A DNA stretch of 64,000 bases from Mitsuaria chitosanitabida ATCC BAA-476 = NBRC 102408 (GTDB lineage: Bacteria > Pseudomonadota > Gammaproteobacteria > Burkholderiales > Burkholderiaceae_C): contig NZ_BCYP01000022.1 of the NCBI RefSeq assembly GCF_001598255.1, positions 122,219 to 186,218 of the forward strand. The letters are read 5' to 3'. Positions 34,347-42,836 of the stretch are shown piece by piece. Both the position numbers and the translations under genes were made by a program. Within the stretch, counting starts at the first letter, position 1. Each line of letters begins with the position of its first letter. The notes below the pieces were generated by a model that saw only the letters and a program-made list of their open reading frames with translations, ran no database searches and was not told where the DNA came from.

Positions 34347-37256
34347 TCAGAAGAACTTGTAGTCCACGCCCAGGGTGAACGAGCGGCCACGCGGGTCGGC
34401 CACGCGCGGCTCCCACGAGCTGCCCGAACCGGTGTTGCTGTCGTAGCTGTTCGCGAACGGCGGGTCCTGGTCGAAGATGTTCTTGATGCCCGCCGTGATC
34501 GTCAGGTTCTTGACGCCCGTGTAGGCGACGCTCACGTGGTGCAGGTAGTACGGCTTGACCCAGGGGTCGAACAGCGGCGCCGAGGCGTTGCCGTTCGCCA
34601 CGCCCGGCGGGACGTAGCCGTAGTAGCCCGACGAGTACTGCTGACGCAGCGTCCACGCCCAGTCGCCATACGAGTAGGTCACGTAGGCGCTGTGCTTCCA
34701 GCGCAGACCCAGGTCGCTCGAGCGCGTGAACTGACCCACCTCGCTCGGGCCGAAGGCCACGTTGTCCAGCAGCTTGGACTTCTTCGCCAGCAGGTAGGTG
34801 CCGTCCAGGCCGGCAGACAGGCGGCCGCCGTTCAGCGGCGTGGTGCCGCGCATCGACAGTTCCAGGCCGCGGGTGCGGGTCTCGCCGGTGTTGATCCAGC
34901 GCGTGTCCACGATCCGCAGCACCCCGTTGTTGTCGCGCAGGAAGGCCTGCGGGAACAGCTGGTAGTTGTTCAGGATCTGCGTCAGCGTCAGGCTCTGGAT
35001 CTGGCCGTCACGACGGATGTCCCACAGGTCCACGCTCATGCTGTACGCGGGCGAGGGCTGCCACACGAAGCCGATGTTGGACATCTTGGACTCTTCCGGC
35101 TTCAGGTCCGCCTTGCCGCCGAACAGTGTGTCGAAGGTGATCGCCTGGCAGCCCGGCGCGTTGCTCACCACGTTGGCCGGGCAGGTCGACGGATCCGGCA
35201 CGCCCGCGCCGGTGTACGGCGACTGCGTCACGCCGTTGAACAGCTGGTTGAAGGTCGGCACCCGGAAGCCGGTGCTGTAGGAGCCGCGCACCACCAGGCT
35301 CTGGAAGGGCTGGTAGCGGATCGACGCCTTCGGGTTGGTCGTGCTGCCGAAGCCGGTGTACTTGTCGTAGCGCACCGACAGGTTCAGGTCGAGGTTCTTC
35401 AGCACCGGAATGATGGTCTCGCCGAAGACCGCGCCCACCTTGCGCTTGACGCCGCTCAACGCGTTCACGTTGTCGAACGGCGCGTTGTAGACCCAGGTGT
35501 TGATGTCGTTGGTGTTGACCGTGTTGTTGCCGTCGAAGTTGTACTTCTCGATCCGGTAGTCCACGCCCACCGCGCCCATCACGTCACCCGCGGGCAGCTT
35601 GAACAGCGGACCCGACGCGGTCGCGTCGAACTCGTCCGTCGTGTACTTGCCGCCGTAGAGCTGGGTGCCGGCCGCCGAGATCGCGTTCAGCGCCGCCAGC
35701 GCGGCCGGGCTCTGCGATTCACCCGCCAGCAGGAACGGGTTCAGCACGCCGGTGTTGATCAGGTTGGCCAGGCCGACGTAGTTCTGGTAGCCGCTGCCCA
35801 GCGTCGAGGTGCTCTTGCTGAAGGCGTGCGAGGCGCCGGCCTTGTAGTCCCAGTCCTTCAGGAAGGGAATCGGACCGTCCATGCTCAGCAGGTAGCGGCC
35901 GGTGTCGGTGTCGGTGCCGATCTCGCGCTCGCCGCATTCCATGCAGCGCCAGCGGAAGGTCATCGGCAGGCCCTGGTTGCCGGCCAGCGACGGGAACTGC
36001 TTGACCAGCGCGTCGAACACGCGCTGGTAGCCCGCGCCGGTGGACGGGTAGGCCAGGTCGGCGAACGGGTTGCGCACCGTCGTGCCGTTGGGCAGGCCGA
36101 GCGTCGAGGTCGACGCGGCGCTGCTGATCTGGTTGGGCGAGAAGAACTTGGTCGATTCCGACTTGCCCAGCAGCACCTCGCCGGTCAGCATGTGCTCGCC
36201 CAGCTTGAGCTGGCCGCGCGTGACCAGGTTGGTGTTCTTGACCGGCTGCTGGATGACCGCGGCGCGGCCGGTGTCCCAGGCGCAGCCGAACTGGTTGGCC
36301 GGCGACGCGGCCGCCGAGTTCCACAGCTTCTCCGCGTACGCGTCCATGCCGGGCTGCGAGGCGCAGCCGGCCTGGCCGGGCAGGTCCAGGATGTTGACGT
36401 TGCTGATGGTCGCGCCGTTGTACAGCGGGCCGGTGTTGGCGTTGGAGCCCGGGCGGCTCAGCACGTTGCGGATGGTCGTGCCGCTGGTGGTGGGCAGGAA
36501 CAGCGTGGCGAAGGGCGTGCCGCGGGTGTCGGGGGACAGGCCGCGCTCGGGCTGGAAGCTGTTGACGAAGTCGCGCTGCGAGCCGTCCAGGCGCTTGTTC
36601 TGCGTCACCGACAGGACCGCCAGCAGGTTGAAGCCGTCCTTGTCGATGTTGCCGACGCCGCCCGTCAGCGAGCCGCGGGAGATGGCGCCGCCGCCATGCT
36701 CGGTCACGTCGGTGAAGGCGCTGGCCTGCAGGCCCTGGTAGTCCTTGCGCAGGATGAAGTTGATGACGCCGCCGACGGCGTCGGTGCCGTAGGTCGACGA
36801 GGCGCCGTCCTTGAGCACTTCGACGCGCTCGATGGCGGCCATCGGGATCTGGTTCAGGTCGACCACGCCGCCGTTCAGGCCGTGGGCCGCGATGCGGCGG
36901 CCGTTCAGCAGGATCAGCGTGGCGTTGGCGCCCTGCAGGCGCAGGTTGGCGGAGGTCGCGCCGTTGTTGCCGCGGGACTGGCCCGAGACCACGTCGGCGT
37001 TGGCGGCCAGGTTGTCCAGGCCATTGCCGTTGGACGACAGCGAGGCGATCAGCTGCTCCGCGGAGACGATGCCCTGGCGGTCCAGGTCCTTGCGCGAGAT
37101 CGTCTGGATCGGCAGCGCGCCCTCGTCCTGGATGCGCTTGATGCTCGAACCGGTGATCTCCACCCGCTCGATCTTCTGGACCTCCTGCGACCAGGCCGCC
37201 GCGTGGGCGCCCAGACCCACCACGACGAGACAGCGGGCGAGTTGATTCAATTTCAC
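34347..37256 (-). CDS. TonB-dependent outer-membrane receptor
   Basis: A 969-residue beta-barrel receptor. A GTG at 37256 with AAGGAG upstream is the best start; it gives a Sec signal (LARCLVVVGLGAHAAAWSQ). After it come a TonB-box-like segment (VEITGSSIKR), the plug domain (residues about 40-170, with QGANATLILLNGRRIA and VEVLKDGASSTYGTDAVGGV) and the barrel, closing with aromatic TLGVDYKFF. Such receptors import large substrates using the proton motive force; the substrate is unknown. The CPANVVSNAPGC and CMECGER regions probably form loop disulfides. Its place between LD-carboxypeptidase and PBP4 genes suggests cell-wall peptides (inference). Confidence 0.94.
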   Translation of the reverse strand: MKLNQLARCLVVVGLGAHAAAWSQEVQKIERVEITGSSIKRIQDEGALPIQTISRKDLDRQGIVSAEQLIASLSSNGNGLDNLAANADVVSGQSRGNNGATSANLRLQGANATLILLNGRRIAAHGLNGGVVDLNQIPMAAIERVEVLKDGASSTYGTDAVGGVINFILRKDYQGLQASAFTDVTEHGGGAISRGSLTGGVGNIDKDGFNLLAVLSVTQNKRLDGSQRDFVNSFQPERGLSPDTRGTPFATLFLPTTSGTTIRNVLSRPGSNANTGPLYNGATISNVNILDLPGQAGCASQPGMDAYAEKLWNSAAASPANQFGCAWDTGRAAVIQQPVKNTNLVTRGQLKLGEHMLTGEVLLGKSESTKFFSPNQISSAASTSTLGLPNGTTVRNPFADLAYPSTGAGYQRVFDALVKQFPSLAGNQGLPMTFRWRCMECGEREIGTDTDTGRYLLSMDGPIPFLKDWDYKAGASHAFSKSTSTLGSGYQNYVGLANLINTGVLNPFLLAGESQSPAALAALNAISAAGTQLYGGKYTTDEFDATASGPLFKLPAGDVMGAVGVDYRIEKYNFDGNNTVNTNDINTWVYNAPFDNVNALSGVKRKVGAVFGETIIPVLKNLDLNLSVRYDKYTGFGSTTNPKASIRYQPFQSLVVRGSYSTGFRVPTFNQLFNGVTQSPYTGAGVPDPSTCPANVVSNAPGCQAITFDTLFGGKADLKPEESKMSNIGFVWQPSPAYSMSVDLWDIRRDGQIQSLTLTQILNNYQLFPQAFLRDNNGVLRIVDTRWINTGETRTRGLELSMRGTTPLNGGRLSAGLDGTYLLAKKSKLLDNVAFGPSEVGQFTRSSDLGLRWKHSAYVTYSYGDWAWTLRQQYSSGYYGYVPPGVANGNASAPLFDPWVKPYYLHHVSVAYTGVKNLTITAGIKNIFDQDPPFANSYDSNTGSGSSWEPRVADPRGRSFTLGVDYKFF

Positions 37257-37485
37257 GACCTTCTCCTTGTTAAACGATCCGGGGCGTCCCTGGAACGCCT
37301 CCAACGACACGGGACATGGTCGGCATTGCGACCACTGTGTTGCGAGCTGTGAACGATGATCAAGCACGAGACGATTTCCTCGTCATAGGGCCGTCACCCA
37401 TTTGTTGCGCAGGCCACGATGAATGCTTGTCGCGCGCGTATAACCTGCGGGAATGCAGCGGGGGCGCGAATATACATTTCCACCC

Positions 37486-38433
37486 ATGCGATTGATCTCC
37501 GAAGCGCAGGTGCGTGAACACCTGACCCCGGCCCGCCGGCCGGCCCAGCTCGCGGCGTTGCGCGAGTCCTTCCTCCACTTCGCGCGCGGCCAGGCCGCGG
37601 TGCTCGCGCGCAGCCGCGCCGCGCTCGCGCAAGCGCCGGGCGCGCCCATGGTCAGCGCGATGGGCGCGGTGCTGCCGGACCTGCTCGGCACCAAGGTCTA
37701 CGCGACCTTGAGCGGCAAGTTCCAGTTCGTCGTCAATCTCTTCGACACCGCGACCGGTCGTCCGCTGGCCACGGTCGAGGCCAACGAGCTCACGCGCGTG
37801 CGCACCTCGCTCACCACCGCGCTGGCGGTGGACGCGCTGTCGCGTCCCGACGTCACGGTGCTGGGCGTGTTCGGCTCGGGCGTGCAGGCGCAGGCCCATG
37901 TCGAGGCGCTGCTGTCGGTGCGCCGCTTCACGCGCGTCCTGCTCTGCGCCCGCACCGACGCCGCCGCCGTCGCGGCCCGCTGGTCGGCCGAGTTCGGCGT
38001 CCCGGTCGAGGCCGCCGAGGCGGCCCGCGTCGTCGCCGAGTCCGACGTGATCGCCACCTGCACCCGCGCCACCGAGCCGCTGTTCGACGGCGCTCGGGTG
38101 CGGCCCGGCACGCTGGTCTGCGCGGTCGGATCGAGCAAGCCCATCGCCCGCGAGCTCGACGACACCTTGTTGTCGCGCGCCGCGGCCGTGGTCGTCGAAT
38201 GGAAGACCGCCGCGCAGGCCGAGGCCGGCGAGCTGGTCCGGGCCGCGCCGGGCGTGATCGCGCCGGAGCGGCTCAAGGAACTGGGCGAGCTGCTGGCGGC
38301 GGATCACCGGCCCTCGGCCACCGACATCGTGGTCTACAAGAGCGTCGGCATCGGGCTGGAGGACGTGGCGCTGGCGGCGCTGGTCTGGCGCGGCGTGCAG
38401 GCCGGCGAGAACGCCACCGGAGAACGCGCATGA
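37486..38433 (+). CDS. Ornithine cyclodeaminase / mu-crystallin family protein
   Basis: A 315-residue NAD(P)-binding enzyme starting at ATG 37486. The cofactor-binding loop reads TVLGVFGSGVQAQAHVEAL, with preceding ANELTRVRTSLTTALAVDAL and following VCAVGSSKP and VVYKSVGIGLEDVA, all typical of the family. Members deaminate ornithine, make or reduce cyclic imines, or act as alanine dehydrogenases. It overlaps dacB by the 4-base ATGA, so it is translated together with a D,D-peptidase; an alanine- or imino-acid-related role is an inference. It is divergent from the receptor gene. Confidence 0.88.
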   Translation: MRLISEAQVREHLTPARRPAQLAALRESFLHFARGQAAVLARSRAALAQAPGAPMVSAMGAVLPDLLGTKVYATLSGKFQFVVNLFDTATGRPLATVEANELTRVRTSLTTALAVDALSRPDVTVLGVFGSGVQAQAHVEALLSVRRFTRVLLCARTDAAAVAARWSAEFGVPVEAAEAARVVAESDVIATCTRATEPLFDGARVRPGTLVCAVGSSKPIARELDDTLLSRAAAVVVEWKTAAQAEAGELVRAAPGVIAPERLKELGELLAADHRPSATDIVVYKSVGIGLEDVALAALVWRGVQAGENATGERA

Positions 38434-39866
38434 AGCGCCGTCTGCTGGTCGCGCTGACGCTGACCGCGATGGCCGCGCTGAGCGGCTGCGCCAGCCTCGG
38501 TCACGAGCCGCCGGCGCCGATGGCCGAGGCGCTCAAGCCCTCGGGCGTGCCGCTGTCGTCGATCGCGGTCGTCGCCTTCCCGATCGATGCGCCGGGCACC
38601 GGCCTGCGCCTGAACGCCGACCAGCTGATGCAGCCCGCGTCGACGATGAAGACCATCACCGCGGTGGTCGCGCTGGACAAGCTCGGGCCCAACAGCCGCG
38701 GCCATACCGAGCTGCTGGCGGCGGGCGAGATCCGCGACGGCCGGCTCGACGGCCCGCTGGTGCTCAAGGGCAACGGCGACGCCGACCTCGACTGGCCCGC
38801 GCTGTGGCTGATGCTGCGCGAGCTGCGCGAGCGCCACGGCCTGCGCGAGCTGGCCGGCGGCGTCATCGTCGACCGCGCGCTGTTCCTGCCTTCGCGCCCG
38901 GAGCTGGGCGTGGCCGACTTCGATTCGCAGCCCGAGTTCCCCTACAACGTCATCCCGGACGCGCTGCAGCTGAACGGCAACCTGCTGCAGTTCGACCTCG
39001 CGTCCGACGCCCGCGGGGTCACCGCGCGGCCCTTCCCGCAGTTCGGCGGTCTGACGATCGACGGCTCGTCGATGACCCTGGTCGACCGCCCCTGCAAGGA
39101 CTGGGAGGATGGCTGGAAGCCGCCGCGCTTCGAGCCCCTGCCGGGCGGGGCGGGGCGCCTGTCGCTGCAGGGCGAGTTCCCGCGCGGCTGCCAGGTGACG
39201 CAAGCGCTGAACGTGCTGGACCGGCAATGGCTGGCCGCGCAGGCGCTGCGCCAGCTGTGGACCTCGCTGGGCGGCACGCTGTCGGGCGAGATCCGCGAGG
39301 GCACGGCGCCCGAGGGCGCGCGCGTGCTCGCGCAGCACCGGGACCGGCCGCTGGCGGAGATGCTCCGGCCGGTGATGAAGTCCTCGGACAACGCGCTGGC
39401 ACGGCTGATCTTCAAGCGGCTGGGCGCCTCGGCGGCCCAGCCGGGCGAGGACTCGCAGGTCGCGGCGGGTCGCGTGGTGCGGGCCTGGTTCGCGGAGCAT
39501 CAGATCGACGCGACCGGGCTGGTGCTGGACAACGGCTCGGGCCTGACTCGCCTCGAGCGCATCACGGCCTCGCAGCTCGCGGCGGTGCTGCTGGCGTCGC
39601 AACGCGGCGCGCACGGGCCGGAGCTGCTGGCCACGCTGCCGGTGGCGGGCGTGGATGGGACGCTGGTCCGGCGCATGAAGGGCACGGCCGCCGAGGGCCG
39701 CGCTCGCCTGAAGACCGGCACGCTGCGCGACGCCGTGGCGCTGGCCGGCTACGTGCCCGACGCGAAGGGCAAGACCTGGATCGTGGTCGTGCTGGTCAAT
39801 GACGACAACGCCATGAAGGCGCGGCCGGCGGTGGATGCGCTGATCGACTGGGTGGCGCGTCAGTGA
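38430..39866 (+). CDS. dacB: D-alanyl-D-alanine carboxypeptidase/endopeptidase (PBP4, lipoprotein)
   Basis: A 478-residue class C penicillin-binding protein. It has a lipoprotein signal (TAMAALSGC, Cys20), SxxK as STMK (S71, K74), SDN in VMKSSDNALARL and KTG in ARLKTGTLRDAV, in the correct order with the long PBP4 insertion between the first two. It trims pentapeptides or cleaves D,D-cross-links in the periplasm. Starts inside the stop codon of the OCD-family gene (ATGA). Lipid anchoring is a variation on the usual PBP4. Confidence 0.94.
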   Translation: MKRRLLVALTLTAMAALSGCASLGHEPPAPMAEALKPSGVPLSSIAVVAFPIDAPGTGLRLNADQLMQPASTMKTITAVVALDKLGPNSRGHTELLAAGEIRDGRLDGPLVLKGNGDADLDWPALWLMLRELRERHGLRELAGGVIVDRALFLPSRPELGVADFDSQPEFPYNVIPDALQLNGNLLQFDLASDARGVTARPFPQFGGLTIDGSSMTLVDRPCKDWEDGWKPPRFEPLPGGAGRLSLQGEFPRGCQVTQALNVLDRQWLAAQALRQLWTSLGGTLSGEIREGTAPEGARVLAQHRDRPLAEMLRPVMKSSDNALARLIFKRLGASAAQPGEDSQVAAGRVVRAWFAEHQIDATGLVLDNGSGLTRLERITASQLAAVLLASQRGAHGPELLATLPVAGVDGTLVRRMKGTAAEGRARLKTGTLRDAVALAGYVPDAKGKTWIVVVLVNDDNAMKARPAVDALIDWVARQ

Positions 39867-39874
39867 AGGATGGA

Positions 39875-40038
39875 GGCTCGCTGCCTCACCCGGCCCTCAC
39901 CCCCACCCCTCTCCCACTCCGTGGGCGAGGGGCTTCAGTGCCGCTCGGGATTTCATAACGCTACTGCCTGAGCGCTCGCGGCTCCCTCGCCCACGGAGTG
40001 GGAGAGGGCGGGGGTGAGGGTCGGGTGAGGCAGCGAGC
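39875..40038. repeat. Large imperfect inverted repeat (REP/MITE-like), copy 2
   Basis: Arms at about 39875-39931 and 39984-40038 are near-perfect inverted copies (two mismatches and one indel by hand alignment) around a 52-base centre. It sits between the convergent ends of dacB and the second ldcA gene and shares the CCCTCACCCCC...CTCTCCC arm theme with the element at 29695. Each arm ends in its own short palindrome (CCCACTCCGTGGG). Confidence 0.85.
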
Positions 40039-40049
40039 CCCGCCCTCCC

Positions 40050-41129
40050 TCACACCACCGCCGCCGACAGCAGCCTGATCGTCCCCGCGCTCGCGTCCAT
40101 CTCCGCCGCCTGTCCCACCGGCACGGTGAACTTGCGCTTGATGTGCCCGATCATCGCGCCGCGATAGACCGGCACGTTCAGCGGCAGGAAGTAGTCGTCG
40201 AAGACCTCGTCCAGGGTCAGCGTGCCGTAGCCGTCGCCAGGCTCGCACTTGGTGAACTTGCCCAGCACCACCCCCGCCAGCTGATCGAGCGCGCCGCACA
40301 GGCGCAGCGTCGACAGCATGCGATCGACGCGGTAGATGTACTCGTTGATCTCCTCCAGGAAGAGGATCGCGCCCCGCGTGTCGGGGAAGTAGGCCGAGCC
40401 CGCCAGCGAGCTCAGCACCGCCAGATTGCCCCCCACCAGCGGACCGCGCGCGACGCCCGCGCGCAGCGTGCTGATGCGGTCCTCGCGCTGCACCACGCCG
40501 GGCCCGCCGGTGAAGGGCGGGTTCTGCAACAGATCGGGCTGCGCGTCCATCACCACGGACTTGAAGTGCTGCAGCGAGAACTCGTTCCAGTCCGAGCCCG
40601 CCACCGGGCAATGGAAGGTGATGAGGCCGGTCTGCTTCTGGATGGCGTTGACCAGGCTGGTCAGGTCGGAGAAGCCGCCGAAGAACTTGGGCTTGCGACG
40701 GATCAGCGCGTAGTTCAGCTTGTCGACGATGCGGTTGCTGCCCGAGCCGCCCGTCAGCGCGATGATCCCGGCCACCTCGTCGTCGGCGAAGAAGTCGTTG
40801 ATGTCGGCGGCGCGCTCCAGGTCGGTGCCGCCGAACTGGCCGTAGCGGCCGCGCACGTGCTGGCCCAGCTTGACCTTGAAGCCCAGCGATCGCAGGGACT
40901 CGACCGCGATTTCCAGCGGCTCGCGCTCGTAGGTGGCGTTGGCCGGGCTGACCAGGCCGATCGTGTCGCCGGCCTTCAGGCGGCGCGCGCGCAAGGGCTC
41001 GGGCGCCGCGCCGGGGCGGGCGTCGCGCGAGGGCGCGGCGCTCTGCGCCTGGGCGGGCAAGGCGGCGGTCAGCGCGCTGGCCGCGGCGGTGGCGGCACCG
41101 GTGAGGATCAGGCGGCGGGAAGCGGTCAT
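40050..41129 (-). CDS. Exported LD-carboxypeptidase (S66 family)
   Basis: A 359-residue protein. The start at 41129 has GGAG upstream and gives an export signal ending AALPAQAQ; the SRRLIL start makes Tat export possible. The S66 triad is present: Ser154 in GGFSDLT, Glu in LFLEEINE near 261, and His in GHIKRKFTVPVG near 332. It would remove D-alanine from tetrapeptides or hydrolyse peptide amides in the periplasm. It is a paralogue of the cytosolic enzyme at 32590. The gene is downstream of ddpX on the same strand (108-base gap). Confidence 0.88.
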   Translation of the reverse strand: MTASRRLILTGAATAAASALTAALPAQAQSAAPSRDARPGAAPEPLRARRLKAGDTIGLVSPANATYEREPLEIAVESLRSLGFKVKLGQHVRGRYGQFGGTDLERAADINDFFADDEVAGIIALTGGSGSNRIVDKLNYALIRRKPKFFGGFSDLTSLVNAIQKQTGLITFHCPVAGSDWNEFSLQHFKSVVMDAQPDLLQNPPFTGGPGVVQREDRISTLRAGVARGPLVGGNLAVLSSLAGSAYFPDTRGAILFLEEINEYIYRVDRMLSTLRLCGALDQLAGVVLGKFTKCEPGDGYGTLTLDEVFDDYFLPLNVPVYRGAMIGHIKRKFTVPVGQAAEMDASAGTIRLLSAAVV

Positions 41130-41237
41130 GAGGTCTCCGGGAGGTCGTGCGAATTCGTTCGGTGGCATGCGAGGGGGCCGGCTCGACGCGCCGACGTCGG
41201 GCCGGCGGCGCGGCCGTGACGCCGCCGCCCGGACGCG

Positions 41238-41894
41238 TCAGAGCACCAGGGGCAAGCTGCGGCGGACCTGGTCGCGGTCGCCGAAATCGAAGTGCCACCA
41301 CTCGGTGCTGATGGTCTGGAAGCCGGCCTGCCGCATCGCCGCGCGCAGCCAGCCGCGGTGCCGGAGCTGCTCGGCGGTCAGCCCGCCCGAGGCCAGTTGC
41401 TCGGCCTCGAATTCAGGGTGCGACGCGGGCGTCATCTCGTCGAAGCCGGTGCCCATGTCGAGCTCGCGCCCGTCGGCATCGAGCAGCGTCACGTCGACGG
41501 CCATCCCGAAGGAATGGATGGAGCGCCGCGCCGGGTGCGCCAGGTATCGGGTCAGCGGCGTGCCTTCGAGCTCGGCCCACAAGGCCTCCTGCACCCGCTG
41601 CGGCCGCAGCGCGTCCAGCACCACCAGCGTCACGCCGGGGCAGTGGCGGGCCAGCCAGGCGGCGGCCTGCTCGACCGCGTCGGCGGACTCGCGCCGGAGG
41701 TAGGCGCAGTCGAGACCGCCGTAGACGGCGCGGCCGACGAAGTTGTCCGGTGTCGCGTAGCGCAGGTCCACCGCGATGCCGGGGATGGTCAGCAGCGCGC
41801 GGAACTCGGGATGCGCGGCGATCTCCTCGCAGGGGATGGGCGCGGGCGAGGCGAGGAGATCGAGGGGAGAAGCGGCGGCGTCCGGCGTGGGCAT
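41238..41894 (-). CDS. ddpX: D-alanyl-D-alanine dipeptidase
   Basis: A 218-residue zinc peptidase of the VanX/DdpX (M15D) family. Metal ligands lie in SIHSFGMAVDVTL (His, Asp) and EWWHFDF (Glu and His); the arginine of LDALRP stabilises the transition state. It hydrolyses D-Ala-D-Ala to two D-alanines. There is no signal peptide, so it acts in the cytoplasm on imported dipeptide. Length is normal (about 200). It follows the LysR gene by 37 bases in the dipeptide-transport cluster. Confidence 0.92.
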   Translation of the reverse strand: MPTPDAAASPLDLLASPAPIPCEEIAAHPEFRALLTIPGIAVDLRYATPDNFVGRAVYGGLDCAYLRRESADAVEQAAAWLARHCPGVTLVVLDALRPQRVQEALWAELEGTPLTRYLAHPARRSIHSFGMAVDVTLLDADGRELDMGTGFDEMTPASHPEFEAEQLASGGLTAEQLRHRGWLRAAMRQAGFQTISTEWWHFDFGDRDQVRRSLPLVL

Positions 41895-41931
41895 GGCAGA
41901 TGGAGCGATGGGACGGGAGCGCCGCGACCGG

Positions 41932-42834
41932 TCAGTCGTCGAGGCTCTCGAGGTTGGCCCGCGCGGCGTCGCGCAGGTAGTTGACCAGGCGCCGCGCCGC
42001 TTGCGCGAGCGGGGCGCTGGCCGAGGTCAGCAGGTAGAGCTGGATGCTCATCGCCGGCGCCAGCGGCCGCACCTTGACGCGGCTGCGGTCGGCCGACGCG
42101 GCCGTGAACGGATCGACGACGGTCATGCCGACACCCGCCTCCACCAGCGCGCGGGCGAGCTGGTAGGTCTGCACGGTGATGCGGCTGTCCAGGTGACGGC
42201 CTTCGGCCTCGCTGGCGTTGTGCAGCATGTGGCCGATGGGATCGTCCTCGGCCATGGCGATCAGCTCGGACTGGATCTCCTCCAGCGGCAGCGGGCCGCT
42301 GCCCTGCGCCTCGGGGCTGTGCAGCGGGCACAGCGCCATCATGGTGCCGGTGGCCAGCGCCTCGGCCTTGATGCCGGGATGGCGCGGATCGTGCAGCGAC
42401 AGGGCCAGGTCGGCCTCGCCCAGGAGCAGCGCGGAGACGATCTCCCGGGTGTGGTTGGTGCTGAGCTGGCAGCGGCTGCGGGGGAAGGCCTGCGCCCAGT
42501 GCGTCATCGCGGCGGGGATCACCGAGGCCCCCAGCGTCGGCGTGGCCATCAGGCGCAGCGATTCGGATTCGCCGCTGCGCAGGTTGGCCGCGAGGCGCCG
42601 GATCGCGACCAGGTCGCGGTTGAGCTTGTCGATCTCGACGAAGAGCCGCTGCGCCTCGGGGGTCGGATAGAGCTTGCCGCGGACGCGGTCGAACAGCGGC
42701 ATGCCGAGCTGGAGCTCGCAGTGCTGCAGCACCTTCGTCACGGCCGGCTGCGAGATGTGCAGCAACTGCGCCGCGCCGCTGATCGTGCCGGCCTGCATGA
42801 TCGCGTGGAAGACTTCAATGTGTCGGAGCCGCAT
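41932..42834 (-). CDS. LysR-family transcriptional regulator
   Basis: A 300-residue regulator: N-terminal winged HTH (MRLRHIEVFHAIMQAGTISGAAQLLHISQPAVTKVL begins at residue 1) and a periplasmic-binding-protein-like effector domain (SLRLMATPTLGASVIP onwards). The start at 42834 directly follows the ddpA stop codon at 42837. Unusually for LysR regulators, it is in line with the genes it probably controls (ddpA upstream, ddpX downstream). Effector and operator are unknown. Confidence 0.9.
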   Translation of the reverse strand: MRLRHIEVFHAIMQAGTISGAAQLLHISQPAVTKVLQHCELQLGMPLFDRVRGKLYPTPEAQRLFVEIDKLNRDLVAIRRLAANLRSGESESLRLMATPTLGASVIPAAMTHWAQAFPRSRCQLSTNHTREIVSALLLGEADLALSLHDPRHPGIKAEALATGTMMALCPLHSPEAQGSGPLPLEEIQSELIAMAEDDPIGHMLHNASEAEGRHLDSRITVQTYQLARALVEAGVGMTVVDPFTAASADRSRVKVRPLAPAMSIQLYLLTSASAPLAQAARRLVNYLRDAARANLESLDD

Positions 42835-42836
42835 GG

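Noticed and set aside
34536..37352. Very long plus-strand open frame opposite the first TonB receptor
   Set aside because: It is the shadow of a clear receptor gene; composition is Val/Gly/Arg-rich with no domain.
29695..40038. Composite transposon bounded by the two inverted-repeat elements
   Set aside because: The two elements differ in core and length, flank ordinary chromosomal genes, and no transposase lies between them.
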